NCBI GenBank assembly: GCA_012032285.1
Contig: JAAURJ010000004.1
Span: 1-64,000 of the forward strand
Source: Sphingomonadales bacterium
GTDB lineage: Bacteria; Pseudomonadota; Alphaproteobacteria; Sphingomonadales; Sphingomonadaceae
DNA length: 64,000 nt
Direction of reading: 5' to 3'
Below the pieces are notes generated by a model, which worked only from the letters and a program-made list of their open reading frames with translations, made no database searches and was not told the DNA's origin. This document shows, piece by piece, positions 37,708-47,619 of this stretch (its first letter is position 1; each line of letters opens with the position of its first letter). Position numbers and translations under genes: made by a program.

Positions 37708-38585
37708 TCAATGTTTTTTGTCGGCCCAAATGGCTTTGTAAGACATGAACGTCAAACCGGTGAAGATCAGCAGGAATAGGAGCGCGGCCCAGCCCGCAGT
37801 CTTACGTGCCTCCATCTTCGGTTCTGCGCTCCAGGTGAGGAAAGAGGAAACATCCTTTGCCATTTGATCCACAGTCGCCTTGGTGCCGTCATCATAGGTC
37901 ACCTGTCCCTCACCGGTCAGCGGCGCGGCCATAGCGATGTTCAGATTGGCAAAATAGGGATTATAATGCAGCGTCCCAGGTGCTTTTTCGGGTCGCGCGG
38001 ATCGGAACCAGAACCCGCCGCTACATCAGGGAATTTGGATTTCAGCTCAGCAGGTTGTTTCTGATAACCTGTGAGCAGGCTGTAAACATAGGCAGGGCCG
38101 TCGTGACGCGCCTTGGTAATCAACGAGAGGTCCGGCGGCAAGGCACCATTATTGGCGGCACGTGCAGCGACTTCATTGGGATAGACAAGCGGGATTTTAT
38201 CAGCCGGGATTGATGGGCGTGTTGCCGCCTCACCGGTATCGGGGTCTATCGAAGGGGTTTCAGTGGACCAGCCTTTGGCAATTGCCTTAACCTCATCCTC
38301 ATTATATCCGATTTCGGCAAAGTTGCGGAACGCGACAAGGTTCATGCTATGGCAGGCCGCACAAACCTCCTTATAAACCTTAAACCCGCGTTGCAGCTGT
38401 GCACGGTCATATTTGCCAAACATACCGTCATGGGCAAATTTCACCTCTTTGGGCTTTTTATGGAATGCGTGCTCGGCGGTTTCCTCCGACTTTGTGGTTG
38501 CCGCAGTATAGATACCGTCGCCCAATGCCAAAACCAGCATCATGACGAAAAATGCACCGACAAGGCCTGCAAATAAACGTACCAT
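37708..38585 (-). CDS. petC: Cytochrome c1 subunit of the bc1 complex (frameshifted)
   Basis: About 292 residues. N-terminal membrane helix (LFAGLVGAFFVMMLVLALG), haem-binding VCAACHSMN, typical LPPDLSLITKARH, and C-terminal anchor TAGWAALLFLLIFTGLTFMS. One A is missing in an A run (T run 37984-37988): DPKK should continue as APGTLHYNPYFANLNIAMAA, a near-invariant cytochrome c1 stretch carrying the axial Met region. The subunit passes electrons from Rieske to soluble cytochrome c. It is last in the petABC operon. Confidence 0.93.
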
Positions 38586-38603
38586 GATAATCTACTTCCC
38601 TGT

Positions 38604-39899
38604 TTATGCTGCCGCTAGTTCAAGCGGTTTGCCGGTTACGGCTTCGGTAATGGAATTGGGCAAAGGCAGCGGCTTTTCTATGCGCGATATGATCGGCAAA
38701 ATGATCAGGAAATGCGCGAAATAATAAGCAGCGGCAATCTGACTGAGCAGCACCCATGGCTGTTCCGCCGGCATCGCGCCGCATATGCCCAGAATTACAA
38801 CGGCAGGCACCAGACCGAACCAGAAAAACTTCTTAAACAATGGCCGGTAATTACCTGAACGAACCGGCGATGTGTCAAGCCATGGCAAGAAGAAGAACAG
38901 CAGGATCGAACCGAACATGGCCAGCACGCCCATCAGCTTTGCCGGAATGATGACAATGCCGGTGAAGGGAATACCAAAATCAACGGTAAACGCCTTCAAA
39001 ATCGCATAGAAGGGCAGATAATACCATTCAGGCACGATATGAGCCGGGGTCGATAACGGATTGGCCGGAATATAATTGTCCGGATGGCCGAGCATATTGG
39101 GTGCGAAGAAAGTCACCGCAACAAAGAAGATCAGAAACACGCCAAGACCAAAGCCATCCTTTGCCGTGTAATAAGGGTGGAATGGCACCGTGTCGGCCTC
39201 CGCCTTTACATGGACGCCTGTTGGGTTGGAAGAACCCGGAATATGCAAGGCCCAGATATGAAGAATGATAACGCCAGCAATCACAAAGGGCAGCAGATAG
39301 TGTAGAGAGAAAAAGCGGTTCAGCGCGGCTTGATCTGGCGCAAAGCCACCGAGCAGCCACTGGCGCAGCGGTTCACCCACCACCGGTATGGCGGAGAAGA
39401 ATCCGGTAATCACCTGTGCGCCCCAAAAGCTCATTTGCCCCCATGGCAAAACATAACCCATAAATCCGGTTGCCATCATAAGCAGGAAGATCACCACACC
39501 CAGCAGCCAGATCATCTCACGCGGCGCTTTGTAAGATCCGAAATACAAACCGCGGAACATATGGATATAAACCACAATGAAGAAGAAACTTGCCCCGTTC
39601 ATGTGCGCATAGCGGATGAACCAGCCAGCGGGCACATCGCGCATGATATGTTCAACCGAATTGAACGCAACACCGACATTGGCGGCATAATGCATGGCAA
39701 GGATAATGCCGGTGATAATCTGAATCATCAACGCGGCTCCGGCCAAAACACCGAAATTCCAAAAATAGTTCAAATTACGCGGAACCGGATAGCCCGCGCC
39801 CACGGCATTGTAGACAAGGCGCGGTAAAGGAAGGCGTTCGTCCACCCACTGCATGACCGGATTTTGCGGTGTATATTGTTGTGCCCAGGGAAAGCTCAT
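38604..39899 (-). CDS. petB: Cytochrome b subunit of the bc1 complex
   Basis: 431 residues with eight membrane helices. Haem-ligating regions are [20 protein letters not shown] and [31 protein letters not shown] and the Qo-site PEWY motif ([15 protein letters not shown]) are present. It oxidises ubiquinol at Qo and reduces quinone at Qi in the inner membrane. It is 14 bp after petA and 18 bp before petC. I see no break. Confidence 0.96.
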   Translation of the reverse strand: MSFPWAQQYTPQNPVMQWVDERLPLPRLVYNAVGAGYPVPRNLNYFWNFGVLAGAALMIQIITGIILAMHYAANVGVAFNSVEHIMRDVPAGWFIRYAHMNGASFFFIVVYIHMFRGLYFGSYKAPREMIWLLGVVIFLLMMATGFMGYVLPWGQMSFWGAQVITGFFSAIPVVGEPLRQWLLGGFAPDQAALNRFFSLHYLLPFVIAGVIILHIWALHIPGSSNPTGVHVKAEADTVPFHPYYTAKDGFGLGVFLIFFVAVTFFAPNMLGHPDNYIPANPLSTPAHIVPEWYYLPFYAILKAFTVDFGIPFTGIVIIPAKLMGVLAMFGSILLFFFLPWLDTSPVRSGNYRPLFKKFFWFGLVPAVVILGICGAMPAEQPWVLLSQIAAAYYFAHFLIILPIISRIEKPLPLPNSITEAVTGKPLELAAA

Positions 39900-39913
39900 A
39901 TCTCTTCTCGTCC

Positions 39914-40504
39914 TCAGCCGATTTTCACGATAGTGTCGCTCAGGAATGTATATTCCGGAACTTGAAGGTTTAACGGGGCGGGCCCCTTGCGGATGCGGCC
40001 TGCTGTGTCATAATGCGAACCATGGCAAGGGCAGAAATAGCCGCCAAATTCGCCTTTCACTTCACCAGCCGCAGCGCCCAGAGGGACGCAGCCCAAATGG
40101 GTGCAAACGCCCAGCGTGATAAGCATATTTTCTTTACCCGGCTGCGTGCGCTCTGCCAAGGTTTGCGGATCACGCATAGCGCCGACATCGGCGCTGTTTG
40201 CCGCCTTAATCTCTTCCGCCGTCAGATTGCGAATAAACACCGGCTGTTTGCGCCAGCTGGTTTTGATCGCCTGACCTGCTTCGATTTTGGAAACATCCAC
40301 TTCGATTGATGACAAGGCGACCACATCGGCGCTGGCGCTCATCGTTCCAAGCACCGGCAATGCGACCGCACCTGCGCCTACACCGGCGAAGCTAATCGCA
40401 GCGATATGGATAAAATCGCGGCGACGCACTGGCTCTTCACCCTGCACTTCTGCTGCTGGCGCAGCATTTTCGGATGCTTTTTTTGTTTTTTTGACCGTAG
40501 CCAT
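39914..40504 (-). CDS. petA: Rieske iron-sulfur subunit of the bc1 complex
   Basis: 196 residues. A twin-arginine-like motif ([20 protein letters not shown]) forms the N-terminal anchor. The cluster-binding boxes are CTHLGC and CPCHGSHYD. It shuttles electrons from ubiquinol to cytochrome c1 on the periplasmic side. It is first gene of petABC. A basic, Ala-rich N-terminal extension of about 25 residues ([20 protein letters not shown]) is longer than in many homologues. Confidence 0.95.
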   Translation of the reverse strand: MATVKKTKKASENAAPAAEVQGEEPVRRRDFIHIAAISFAGVGAGAVALPVLGTMSASADVVALSSIEVDVSKIEAGQAIKTSWRKQPVFIRNLTAEEIKAANSADVGAMRDPQTLAERTQPGKENMLITLGVCTHLGCVPLGAAAGEVKGEFGGYFCPCHGSHYDTAGRIRKGPAPLNLQVPEYTFLSDTIVKIG

Positions 40505-40700
40505 AAACTGCCCTCATATTGCGGGCTTGAGGCATAAGCCCCTATCACCCTGCTGTCAAAAACCCCATTGCGACAATCCAGTCAAAATATAGATCGCGCA
40601 CGATTCTGCGGCCTGATAGACGTGTTTATAGGCATTTGCCAACAGGGAATTTGGACAATAATAAGGCCAAGCAATTGCAAATAACGAAAGCAGCCCGATC

Positions 40701-41164
40701 TTGCCCCTACGTATCGCCCTTTACCAACCCGATATTGCCGGAAATGTGGGCACAATTTTGCGCATGGCCGCCTGCTTTGGCACGGGGTGCGACATCATCC
40801 ATCCTTGCGGTTTCGCCTTTTCCCGGCGCAGTTTGAAACGGGCGGGAATGGATTATCTGGAAGAAGCAGAAATTTGCGAACATTCCGATTGGAACGCATT
40901 TAAGGATAACGCAGACGCAAGCGGACGGCGCATTATATTATTATCGAGCAAAGCGTCTGTACCCCTGACCCAATTCCAATTTGAACGCGATGACATTATA
41001 TTGATGGGCAGCGAAAGCGCCGGTGCCCCCGGATTTGTTCATGACCGCGCCGATATGCGCGTCCATATTCCAATGCAACCCGGCTTTCGTTCGTTAAATG
41101 TGGCGGTTGCGCTGGCATCGCACTGTCCGAAGGGTTAAGGCAGACTGGCCAATATCCCGCCTGA
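40701..41164 (+). CDS. trmL: tRNA (cytidine(34)-2'-O)-methyltransferase (frameshifted)
   Basis: About 154 residues of the minimal SPOUT fold: IALYQPDIAGNVGTILRMAA with the conserved Asn, DIIHPCGFAFS, MGSESAGAP, and the knot motif RSLNVAVAL. One G is missing near 41114-41115: NVAVAL should continue as GIALSEGLRQTGQYPA and stop at 41164. It methylates the wobble ribose of tRNA-Leu. The start appears to be TTG 40701, since the protein must begin just before LRIALYQP. It is divergent from petA. Confidence 0.88.
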
Positions 41165-41204
41165 CCCCGCGCCGTAAGCGCTGTGAATGACCAATGGAGT
41201 GAAA

Positions 41205-42062
41205 ATGACCCTGACGCTAACCCCCGATCAAAGCGCAGCCCGGACATGGTTTGAAGAACTGCGCACCCGGATTTGCGATGCTTTTATGGCGATTGAACGT
41301 GAGTCCGGGTCCGACGCTGCGTTTGAATTCCTGCCATGGCAGCGCACCGACGATAGCGGTGAAGACGGCGGCGGCGGTGTGCGCGGGGTGATGAAAGGCA
41401 AGGTGTTTGAAAAAGTCGGCGTCAATGTTTCCACCGTCGGCGGCGCGTTTAACCCCGAATTTGCCAAAAGCATCCACGGCGCAGAGGAAAACCCAGCCTT
41501 TTTCGCCACAGGAATCAGTCTGGTCGCGCATATGGCAAATCCCCATGTGCCCGCCGTGCATATGAACACAAGGTTGCTGACCACGACCAAAAGCTGGTTT
41601 GGCGGCGGGGCGGATTTGAATCCGCCTATTGCCTATGACGAAGATACAGCCGATTTTCATGCCCGGCTGCGCGCTGCCTGTGCCCCTTATGGCCCTGATG
41701 TCTATGAACGTTATAAGGCATGGGCCGATGACTATTTCTATATCCCCCACCGGCAAATGCATAGGGGCGTTGGCGGGATATTTTACGATCATCTGGAAAA
41801 TGATACAGACGCGCTGTTTGATCGCAATTTCGCCTTTACCCGTGAAGTGGGCGAGGCTTTTCTGGATATTTACCCGAAACTGGTGCGAAAACGGATGAAC
41901 ACGCCGTTTACCGAAGAGGAAAAGCATCAGCAGCGCGTGTGGCGCGGCCGCTATGCCGAATTCAACCTGATTTATGATCGGGGCACATTATTCGGTCTAA
42001 AAACCGGCGGCAATATCGACGCGATATTGATGAGCCTGCCTCCCGATGTGGCCTGGGATTGA
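41205..42062 (+). CDS. hemF: Oxygen-dependent coproporphyrinogen III oxidase
   Basis: 285 residues from ATG 41205 (GGAG upstream). Family motifs: KGKVFEKVGVNVSTVGG, HMNTRLLTTTKSWFGGGADL, HRGVGGIFYDHLE, RGRYAEFNLIYDRGT. It decarboxylates two propionates of coproporphyrinogen III using O2, late in haem synthesis. hemB lies elsewhere in this window. It is probably cotranscribed with trmL (40-bp gap). Confidence 0.95.
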   Translation: MTLTLTPDQSAARTWFEELRTRICDAFMAIERESGSDAAFEFLPWQRTDDSGEDGGGGVRGVMKGKVFEKVGVNVSTVGGAFNPEFAKSIHGAEENPAFFATGISLVAHMANPHVPAVHMNTRLLTTTKSWFGGGADLNPPIAYDEDTADFHARLRAACAPYGPDVYERYKAWADDYFYIPHRQMHRGVGGIFYDHLENDTDALFDRNFAFTREVGEAFLDIYPKLVRKRMNTPFTEEEKHQQRVWRGRYAEFNLIYDRGTLFGLKTGGNIDAILMSLPPDVAWD

Positions 42063-42137
42063 AAATAAAGGTTGAATGATAGCAATAAAAATAAGGCAGG
42101 AATGAAGGGTGCTTTTCAAAAAATGACCCGCAAAAAA

Positions 42138-42165
42138 AGGGCGGCAAAGGTATCCCCGCCGCCCT
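42138..42165 (-). terminator. Rho-independent terminator after the membrane-domain gene
   Basis: On the minus strand, AGGGCGGC and GCCGCCCT pair over a 12-base loop and are followed by TTTTTT. It lies 21 bp past the stop at 42187. Confidence 0.85.
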
Positions 42166-42186
42166 ATATTATAACGCTTTGCGGTT

Positions 42187-42924
42187 TCAGCTGATCGGGC
42201 TGTGGAAATCCGATGCGGTCAATTGTTTATAAACAGCGGCAACCACAAACAGGAAAACGACCGCCAATATTGTTGATAATGCACCATCAACAATCACCGC
42301 CAAGATATTCGAGATCAAACCAAGCAAGCCGCCCGCGACCAAAGTAGCCACAAAATAGAGCAAAAAGCCGACAATGCCTATGATCAGATAAAAACCGAAA
42401 ACACGCAGACTATTGCCCTTTGTAATCGCCCATGACCGCGACAGGGCATCAATCGGGTTTTTAATCCCTTCGGCAACAACCGCCGGTGACACGAGTGAAA
42501 ATTTCACTGCGAGATATATGCCAGGCACGATCAAGAGGAGCATTCCGATTGTAACGCCAATCGTGCTAATAATGCCTGCCAGGAAAACGGCGATAAATGA
42601 TCCGAGGCCAAGCGTTATGGCTTCGCCCACTGTCGGGTTTTTACCACCCAAAACCATATGCAAAATGGCCAAATTGCCAATAGTCGCCAATATAGAAATG
42701 CCGATAAGCCATGGTGCCAATGAGGCAAAATATTCTGACAAAATTGCCAATGCGGCATTCGGGTCAATATCCCCCTGTATCTCAGGCTGCGGCAGCATGG
42801 CTCCCATAATCACATTGGGCAAAAACATAAACACACCGGCAATCGGTAAAATCAACGATTGGTGCCGCTTCATCATTGCCACCGCATCATTCCATGTTGC
42901 TGTATAATCAAGGGGCTTGCTCAT
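42187..42924 (-). CDS. Membrane protein with GPDPase-type membrane domain
   Basis: About 245 residues with around five membrane segments: LILPIAGVFMFLPNVIMGAM, ISILATIGNLAILHMVLGG, FIAVFLAGIISTIGVTIGML, LIIGIVGFLLYFVATLVAGG, and a C-terminal one. The repeat of PGIYLAVKFSLVSPAVVAEG and NPIDALSRSWAITKGN is typical of the membrane domain found with glycerophosphodiester phosphodiesterases. No catalytic domain is present. The start at 42924 (MSKPLDY) is chosen because GGGAG lies about 9 bp upstream of it; ATG 42933 would be too close. Confidence 0.75.
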   Translation of the reverse strand: MSKPLDYTATWNDAVAMMKRHQSLILPIAGVFMFLPNVIMGAMLPQPEIQGDIDPNAALAILSEYFASLAPWLIGISILATIGNLAILHMVLGGKNPTVGEAITLGLGSFIAVFLAGIISTIGVTIGMLLLIVPGIYLAVKFSLVSPAVVAEGIKNPIDALSRSWAITKGNSLRVFGFYLIIGIVGFLLYFVATLVAGGLLGLISNILAVIVDGALSTILAVVFLFVVAAVYKQLTASDFHSPIS

Positions 42925-43056
42925 TTCATTCATTCTCCCACTATTAATATATGACAGCAAATCTAACGGACTTATCAGAAAAAGAAACAGGCTTCTTACA
43001 TTTCCTGAGAATGAACCATATTTGCTTTTTCGGCCTGTCATTGTAACGGCGTCTCT

Positions 43057-43731
43057 ATGCAGCATGACACAGAGATAAACTGGCGAATAAGCACGGAGCA
43101 AATCAACTATCCCGATGCTTTGACCGAAATGGAATTGCGACAGGCGGCCATTCGGGATGGCACCGCGAACGAGATGGTCTGGCTTCTGGAACATCCGCCG
43201 CTTTATACCGGCGGGACCAGCGCCGACCCGGCGGAGCTATTGAGCCGCGCTTTTCCGGTTTATGAAACTGGGCGCGGCGGTCGATATACCTATCACGGGC
43301 CGGGGCAGCGTGTCGGCTATATCATGATTGACCTTTCGCAGCGTGGCCGCGATGTGCGCTGCTATGTCCATGCGCTCGAAGGATGGGTGATTTCGGCGTT
43401 GGACCGTTTTGGCGTCGCCGCTCGCCGGGCCGAGGGGCGAGTTGGCATATGGTGCGACAACCGCGAAGGGCAAGAGGCAAAGATCGGCGCGATTGGCGTA
43501 CGCATTCGCCGCTGGGTTACTGCGCATGGCTTTGCCGTCAATATCAATCCCGATCTGTCGCATTTTGGCGGGATTATACCCTGCGGTATCGCCGAATATC
43601 CGGTAACCAGTCTTGCCGATCTTGGCATCACCGCCAGCATGGCTGAATTTGACGCCGCGCTTGCCGAAACATTTCCGGCTTTCCTATCCGCGCTTGCCAA
43701 AGCCAACGGGCTTTGTAACGTAGAGCGGTAA
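43057..43731 (+). CDS. lipB: Lipoyl(octanoyl) transferase
   Basis: 224 residues. LipB motifs: [40 protein letters not shown] with the RGG, His and Gly residues of the active site, [20 protein letters not shown], and the catalytic Cys in [10 protein letters not shown]. It moves octanoyl from ACP to lipoyl domains of 2-oxoacid dehydrogenases. It is divergent from the membrane-domain gene (132-bp gap). Confidence 0.95.
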   Translation: MQHDTEINWRISTEQINYPDALTEMELRQAAIRDGTANEMVWLLEHPPLYTGGTSADPAELLSRAFPVYETGRGGRYTYHGPGQRVGYIMIDLSQRGRDVRCYVHALEGWVISALDRFGVAARRAEGRVGIWCDNREGQEAKIGAIGVRIRRWVTAHGFAVNINPDLSHFGGIIPCGIAEYPVTSLADLGITASMAEFDAALAETFPAFLSALAKANGLCNVER

Positions 43732-43758
43732 AGTCCTTTATCTAAAGAGAATCATACC

Positions 43759-44046
43759 ATGCGCCCTATTCTAACCCTTGCCGCCCTGCTTCTTCTGCCT
43801 GCCCTTGCCGCTTGCTCATCAGATAAACCGGAAGAAAAGATTGCAGAGGACAGCTCCGTCACCCAAACCCGTATGGATGATATTGACAAGATTGAAGGCA
43901 CGATCAGCGACGAGATGATCGACACCAGCGGGGATAGTGAAGAAGCCCCGCTCGCTGGTAAAGAGGAAGAGGCCGGTGCTGCGGACACAGGTGAAGAAGA
44001 AAACGAAACAGCCGATACACAGGCCAGCGGCGACGAAACCGAATAA
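43759..44046 (+). CDS. Small acidic lipoprotein
   Basis: 95 residues. The signal sequence LTLAALLLLPALAACSSD has a lipobox (LAAC), so it should be a lipoprotein. The mature part is strongly acidic (Glu/Asp rich, GKEEEAGAADTGEEENETAD) and likely disordered. Its TAA is directly followed by the ATG of the next gene. It is cotranscribed with lipB and the OYE gene. Function unknown. Confidence 0.75.
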   Translation: MRPILTLAALLLLPALAACSSDKPEEKIAEDSSVTQTRMDDIDKIEGTISDEMIDTSGDSEEAPLAGKEEEAGAADTGEEENETADTQASGDETE

Positions 44047-45339
44047 ATGACCGCGGCTCTTTCGGCCCCGCTCCCCTTACCCTGCGGCGCGGTGCTGCCC
44101 AACCGTATTGCCAAAGCCGCAATGACCGAGGGACTGGCCGACACAAGGGGACGGCCCACGGCAGAGCTGGAGAGGCTATACCGGATATGGTCCGATGGCG
44201 GCGCAGGTTTAATATTATCGGGCAACATCCAGATTGACGCGGATCATCTGGAACGGCCCGGCAATGTGATTATAGATAGCGAACCCGATGCTGCAATGAT
44301 GGCCGCACTATCGGGTCTGGCGCGCGCTGCGACTTGCAATGGCAATCATTTCTGGGCGCAGATCAGCCATGCCGGGCGGCAAACGATGAAAAGCATCAAT
44401 CCCCACCCCAAGGCCCCTTCTGCAATCAAGCTTGGCCTACCGGGCGGGCAATTTGGCACGCCGCTGGCGATGGACGAAACCGATATTGCGGCGGTCGTTA
44501 CCGGCTTTGTTCGTGCGGCAAAAACATGCCAGCAGGCGGGCTTTACCGGCGTGCAGATCCATAGTGCCCATGGATATTTGCTCTCGCAATTTTTAAGCCC
44601 CCGGTCGAACCAGCGCACGGACCTTTGGGGCGGGTCATTGGAAAACCGGGCGCGGCTGTTGCTGGATATAGTGGCACAGGTTCGCAGCGCAGTGGGGCCG
44701 GATTTTCCGGTCGCCGTCAAGCTCAATAGCGCCGATTTTCAACGTGGCGGCTTTGCCTTTGAAGATAGCCTAAAGGTTGCCCGCTGGCTGGAACAGGCGG
44801 GCATTGACCTGCTCGAAATATCGGGAGGGACTTATGAACAGCCGAAATTGCTGGGGATAGAGGGTCTGGAAAGCCCGGAGGAACAAAATGTCGCTGCCTC
44901 CACCTTGCAACGGGAGGCGTATTTTGTCGATTTTGCGCTGGCAATGAAGGATGAGCTTGCGTTTCCATTGATGGTCACTGGCGGTTTCCGTAGCCGCCGC
45001 GCGATGGAACAGGCGCTGCAATCGGGTGCGGCCGATGTTATCGGTCTTGGCCGTCCACTATGCTATCAGCCCGATGGGCCGAAACGGCTGCTATCCGGCG
45101 CCGATAGCTTGCCCCAAATGGAAAGAAAATTGCACCTAGTTCCCGCGGCGCTCTCTTGGCTAAAAGCTATAAAAATGGTCCGCGGCTTGGACGGGTTTGC
45201 CATGCAATATTGGTTTTATAGTCAGCTTTATGCGCTAGGCAAAAGCGGCGCTCCTGTTCCGGATCAATCCGTATTTGCGTCATTCCGAGAGGTAGAGGCA
45301 GCGCATAAAGCATGGTTGAAAAAACGGCTGCAAAACTGA
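44047..45339 (+). CDS. Old Yellow Enzyme-type NADH:flavin oxidoreductase
   Basis: 430 residues. FMN TIM barrel: PNRIAKAAMTEGLAD, GNIQIDADHLERPGN, FWAQISHAGRQTM, GVQIHSAHGYLLSQFLSPRS with the His-X-X-His substrate-binding motif, FPVAVKLNSADF, MVTGGFRSRRAMEQAL and DVIGLGRPL. No Fe-S domain follows. The family reduces activated C=C bonds with NAD(P)H; the substrate is unknown. It starts directly after the lipoprotein stop codon. Confidence 0.88.
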   Translation: MTAALSAPLPLPCGAVLPNRIAKAAMTEGLADTRGRPTAELERLYRIWSDGGAGLILSGNIQIDADHLERPGNVIIDSEPDAAMMAALSGLARAATCNGNHFWAQISHAGRQTMKSINPHPKAPSAIKLGLPGGQFGTPLAMDETDIAAVVTGFVRAAKTCQQAGFTGVQIHSAHGYLLSQFLSPRSNQRTDLWGGSLENRARLLLDIVAQVRSAVGPDFPVAVKLNSADFQRGGFAFEDSLKVARWLEQAGIDLLEISGGTYEQPKLLGIEGLESPEEQNVAASTLQREAYFVDFALAMKDELAFPLMVTGGFRSRRAMEQALQSGAADVIGLGRPLCYQPDGPKRLLSGADSLPQMERKLHLVPAALSWLKAIKMVRGLDGFAMQYWFYSQLYALGKSGAPVPDQSVFASFREVEAAHKAWLKKRLQN

Positions 45340-45519
45340 AATTTCCCCTTTTCCTTGCCTTTTGCTGCGAATCTGTCAAAACAGCGGCTTGCTAACGTCG
45401 ACAGCGACGGAATTTGACGCCGGTTTGACCCTGCAACACCTTCCCCCAAAACCGACTTAGGCATAATTACCGGCTGATTTTGGCCTGTAAGAACTTGTAG
45501 TAAAGAAGAGAAATACATC
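45340..45519 (+). promoter_or_regulatory. Leader region of the cold-shock gene
   Basis: These 180 bp precede the csp start and hold no gene. Long leaders are typical of cold-shock genes and can fold temperature-dependently. GTAAAGAAGAGAAA just before the ATG gives the ribosome site. The actual transcript start cannot be placed. Confidence 0.4.
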
Positions 45520-45723
45520 ATGCCAACAGGTACAGTAAAATGGTTTAACGACGATAAGGGTTTTGGCTTCATCACTCCTGATGAAGGCGGAGACGATCTT
45601 TTCGCGCACCACAGCGCCATCAATATGCAGGGTTTCAAAACTTTGAAAGATGGTCAAAAAGTTACTTTCGAAGTAACGCAAGGCCCCAAAGGCTTGCAAG
45701 CGAGCAACATCGAAGGCGCATAA
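45520..45723 (+). CDS. CspA-family cold-shock protein
   Basis: 67 residues: [20 protein letters not shown] carries the RNP1 motif, and [10 protein letters not shown] the RNP2 motif. Small OB-fold proteins of this type bind single-stranded nucleic acid and melt mRNA structure. A strong terminator lies 28 bp downstream, so the gene is monocistronic. Confidence 0.95.
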   Translation: MPTGTVKWFNDDKGFGFITPDEGGDDLFAHHSAINMQGFKTLKDGQKVTFEVTQGPKGLQASNIEGA

Positions 45724-45750
45724 TTCGCGATTTATGCCACCGCAAATTGG

Positions 45751-45786
45751 AAAAAGGACTGTAGCGATTTGCTGCGGTCCTTTTTT
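45751..45786 (+). terminator. Rho-independent terminator of the cold-shock gene
   Basis: AAAAAGGAC pairs with GTCCTTTTT, extended by TGTAGC/GCTGCG with G-U pairs, over a GATTT loop. A T run follows. Confidence 0.88.
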
Positions 45787-45821
45787 ATGGGCCAGCTATT
45801 CTTGGTCAAATGGACGGGCGT

Positions 45822-47533
45822 TTATACCCCCTCTTCAGCACGCAGCGCTTTTCGGTCCAATTTTCCTATCATGGTTTTCGGCAGGGAATCCCGAATAGCC
45901 ACAGCCACGCAGCGTTCATGCTTGCCGAGCTGAGGATTCAGCCATTGCAGCAGCGCCTCTTCGGTCACATCCGTCCCTATATTCAACGTAACAAAGGCCT
46001 TGGGCTTTTCGCCGGTATAGGTATCGGGTATGCCGATCACCAGCGCTTCGCGCACTGCTTCATGCTGATAGAGTTTATCTTCCACCTGGCTTGGAAAAAC
46101 TTTGAAGCCGCCAACCGCGATCATGTCTTTCATTCGGTCCACGATAGCAATGAAGCCATCATCATCGATTGTCGCGACGTCGCCGGTGCGCAAATAGCCG
46201 CCCACAAAAACCTTCGCGTCGGCATCCGGCCTATTCCAATAGCCGCGCATCACCTGCGGCCCTGAAAAAACCAGCTCGCCTGGTTCGCCCTCTGGAGCTG
46301 GCCGCGACGGATCCTCCTTGTCGAGTAATTTCACATGAGTTCCCGGAACAGGCTGTCCGATTGTCCCAATCTTGCTCATCGCTTCATAGGGGTTGCTAGA
46401 AACCACACCGGAGCTTTCGGTCAAGCCATAGCCTTCGATCACCACCGCGCCGGTGCGCTCTTCAAATTTCGCCTTTAGTTCCGCCGCGAGCGGGCGCCGC
46501 CCGAAATACAGGCGCGAAGCGACGTGAAATCGGTTTTTGCTATATCAGGACAATCGAGCAATGCCTGATACATGGTCGGAACGCCGGGCATTGCCGTCAC
46601 TTTTGTCCGGTTGATCGCAGCCAGCGCCTGACGCGCATCAAAGCGGGGCAGCATGACAATCTCTCCGCCATTATTCACCGTGCGGTTGAGCACCGTGGCA
46701 TTGGCAAACACATGAAAAAATGGCAATACCCCCAATATCCGGTCTTCCGCTGGGTCATCGGGGTTGTTGATCCGGGAATTGGGGTCAATCGCATTCACCT
46801 GCCGTGCATTGGCGGTGATATTCTGATGGCTGAGCATCGCGCCCTTAGGTGTGCCTGTGGTGCCCCCTGTATATTGCAGCTGCGCTATATCCTGTTCAGG
46901 CTCGCAAGGCTGCGGTGCATAATCGCCATCATTGGCGAGCAAATCATGGTAAGTGGTAATGCGGCTATCATCTGGGATGGCGGCTGTTTCGGCCCGTTTG
47001 AACATTCGGTATGCCAACCCCTTTGCCCATGGCAATGCCTCCGCCACGCTGCCTATAATCAGCCCCTTTAACTCTGACTTATCAAGCACCTTGAGCGCGG
47101 TGGGCAAAAGCGCCGCCGCCGATACAGTGAAGAGCAGGCTGGTGCCGCTATCGGCGACCTGATGCGACAATTCATCGACGGTATAGAGCGGGGAAAAATT
47201 CACCACCGTTGCCCCTGCGGCCAATGCGCCATAATAGGCCGTGACATAATGCGGGACATTGGGCAGGAACAAACCGATATGATTGCCCTTGCCTATCCCT
47301 TTATCCTGCAATCCTTTGGCCACGCGCCTCACCGCTGCAGCCATTTCGGCATAGCTATATTTACGCCCCATAAAATCGAGCATCGGCTTTGCGCCCTCTC
47401 GCTCGGCGCTGTCAAAAAACATCTGGTGCAACGCCAGCGGTGGAAATTCCATCTGCCAGCGTGCAGGGTGCAGATAGGATACTGACCAGTCAAATTCGCT
47501 ATGTGAGCGATTATTGATTTCAGTTTCAGACAT
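45822..47533 (-). CDS. Long-chain acyl-CoA synthetase, AMP-forming (frameshifted)
   Basis: About 571 residues. AMP-binding signature LQYTGGTTGTPKGAMLSHQN, then EGYGLTESSGVVSSNP, GYLRTGDVATIDDDGF, and catalytic Lys near the end in PKTMIGKLDRKAL. It activates fatty acids to acyl-CoA. One C is missing near 46492-46494: RACISGGA should continue as PLAAELKAKFEERTGAVVIE. It resembles FadD-type sphingomonad enzymes; chain-length preference is not visible. Confidence 0.9.
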
Positions 47534-47619
47534 ATTGGACCTGTGCTGCTACCGGATTAGAATAACTTACATTGTTGTAAGTGAGTGGCTGGTCATCTGC
47601 AAGGGCGAATAGGCGATCA

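Noticed and set aside
39180-39200. Second sigma-54 promoter (GG-N10-GC)
   Set aside because: It lies inside petB coding sequence with a poor consensus around it, so chance is the likely cause.
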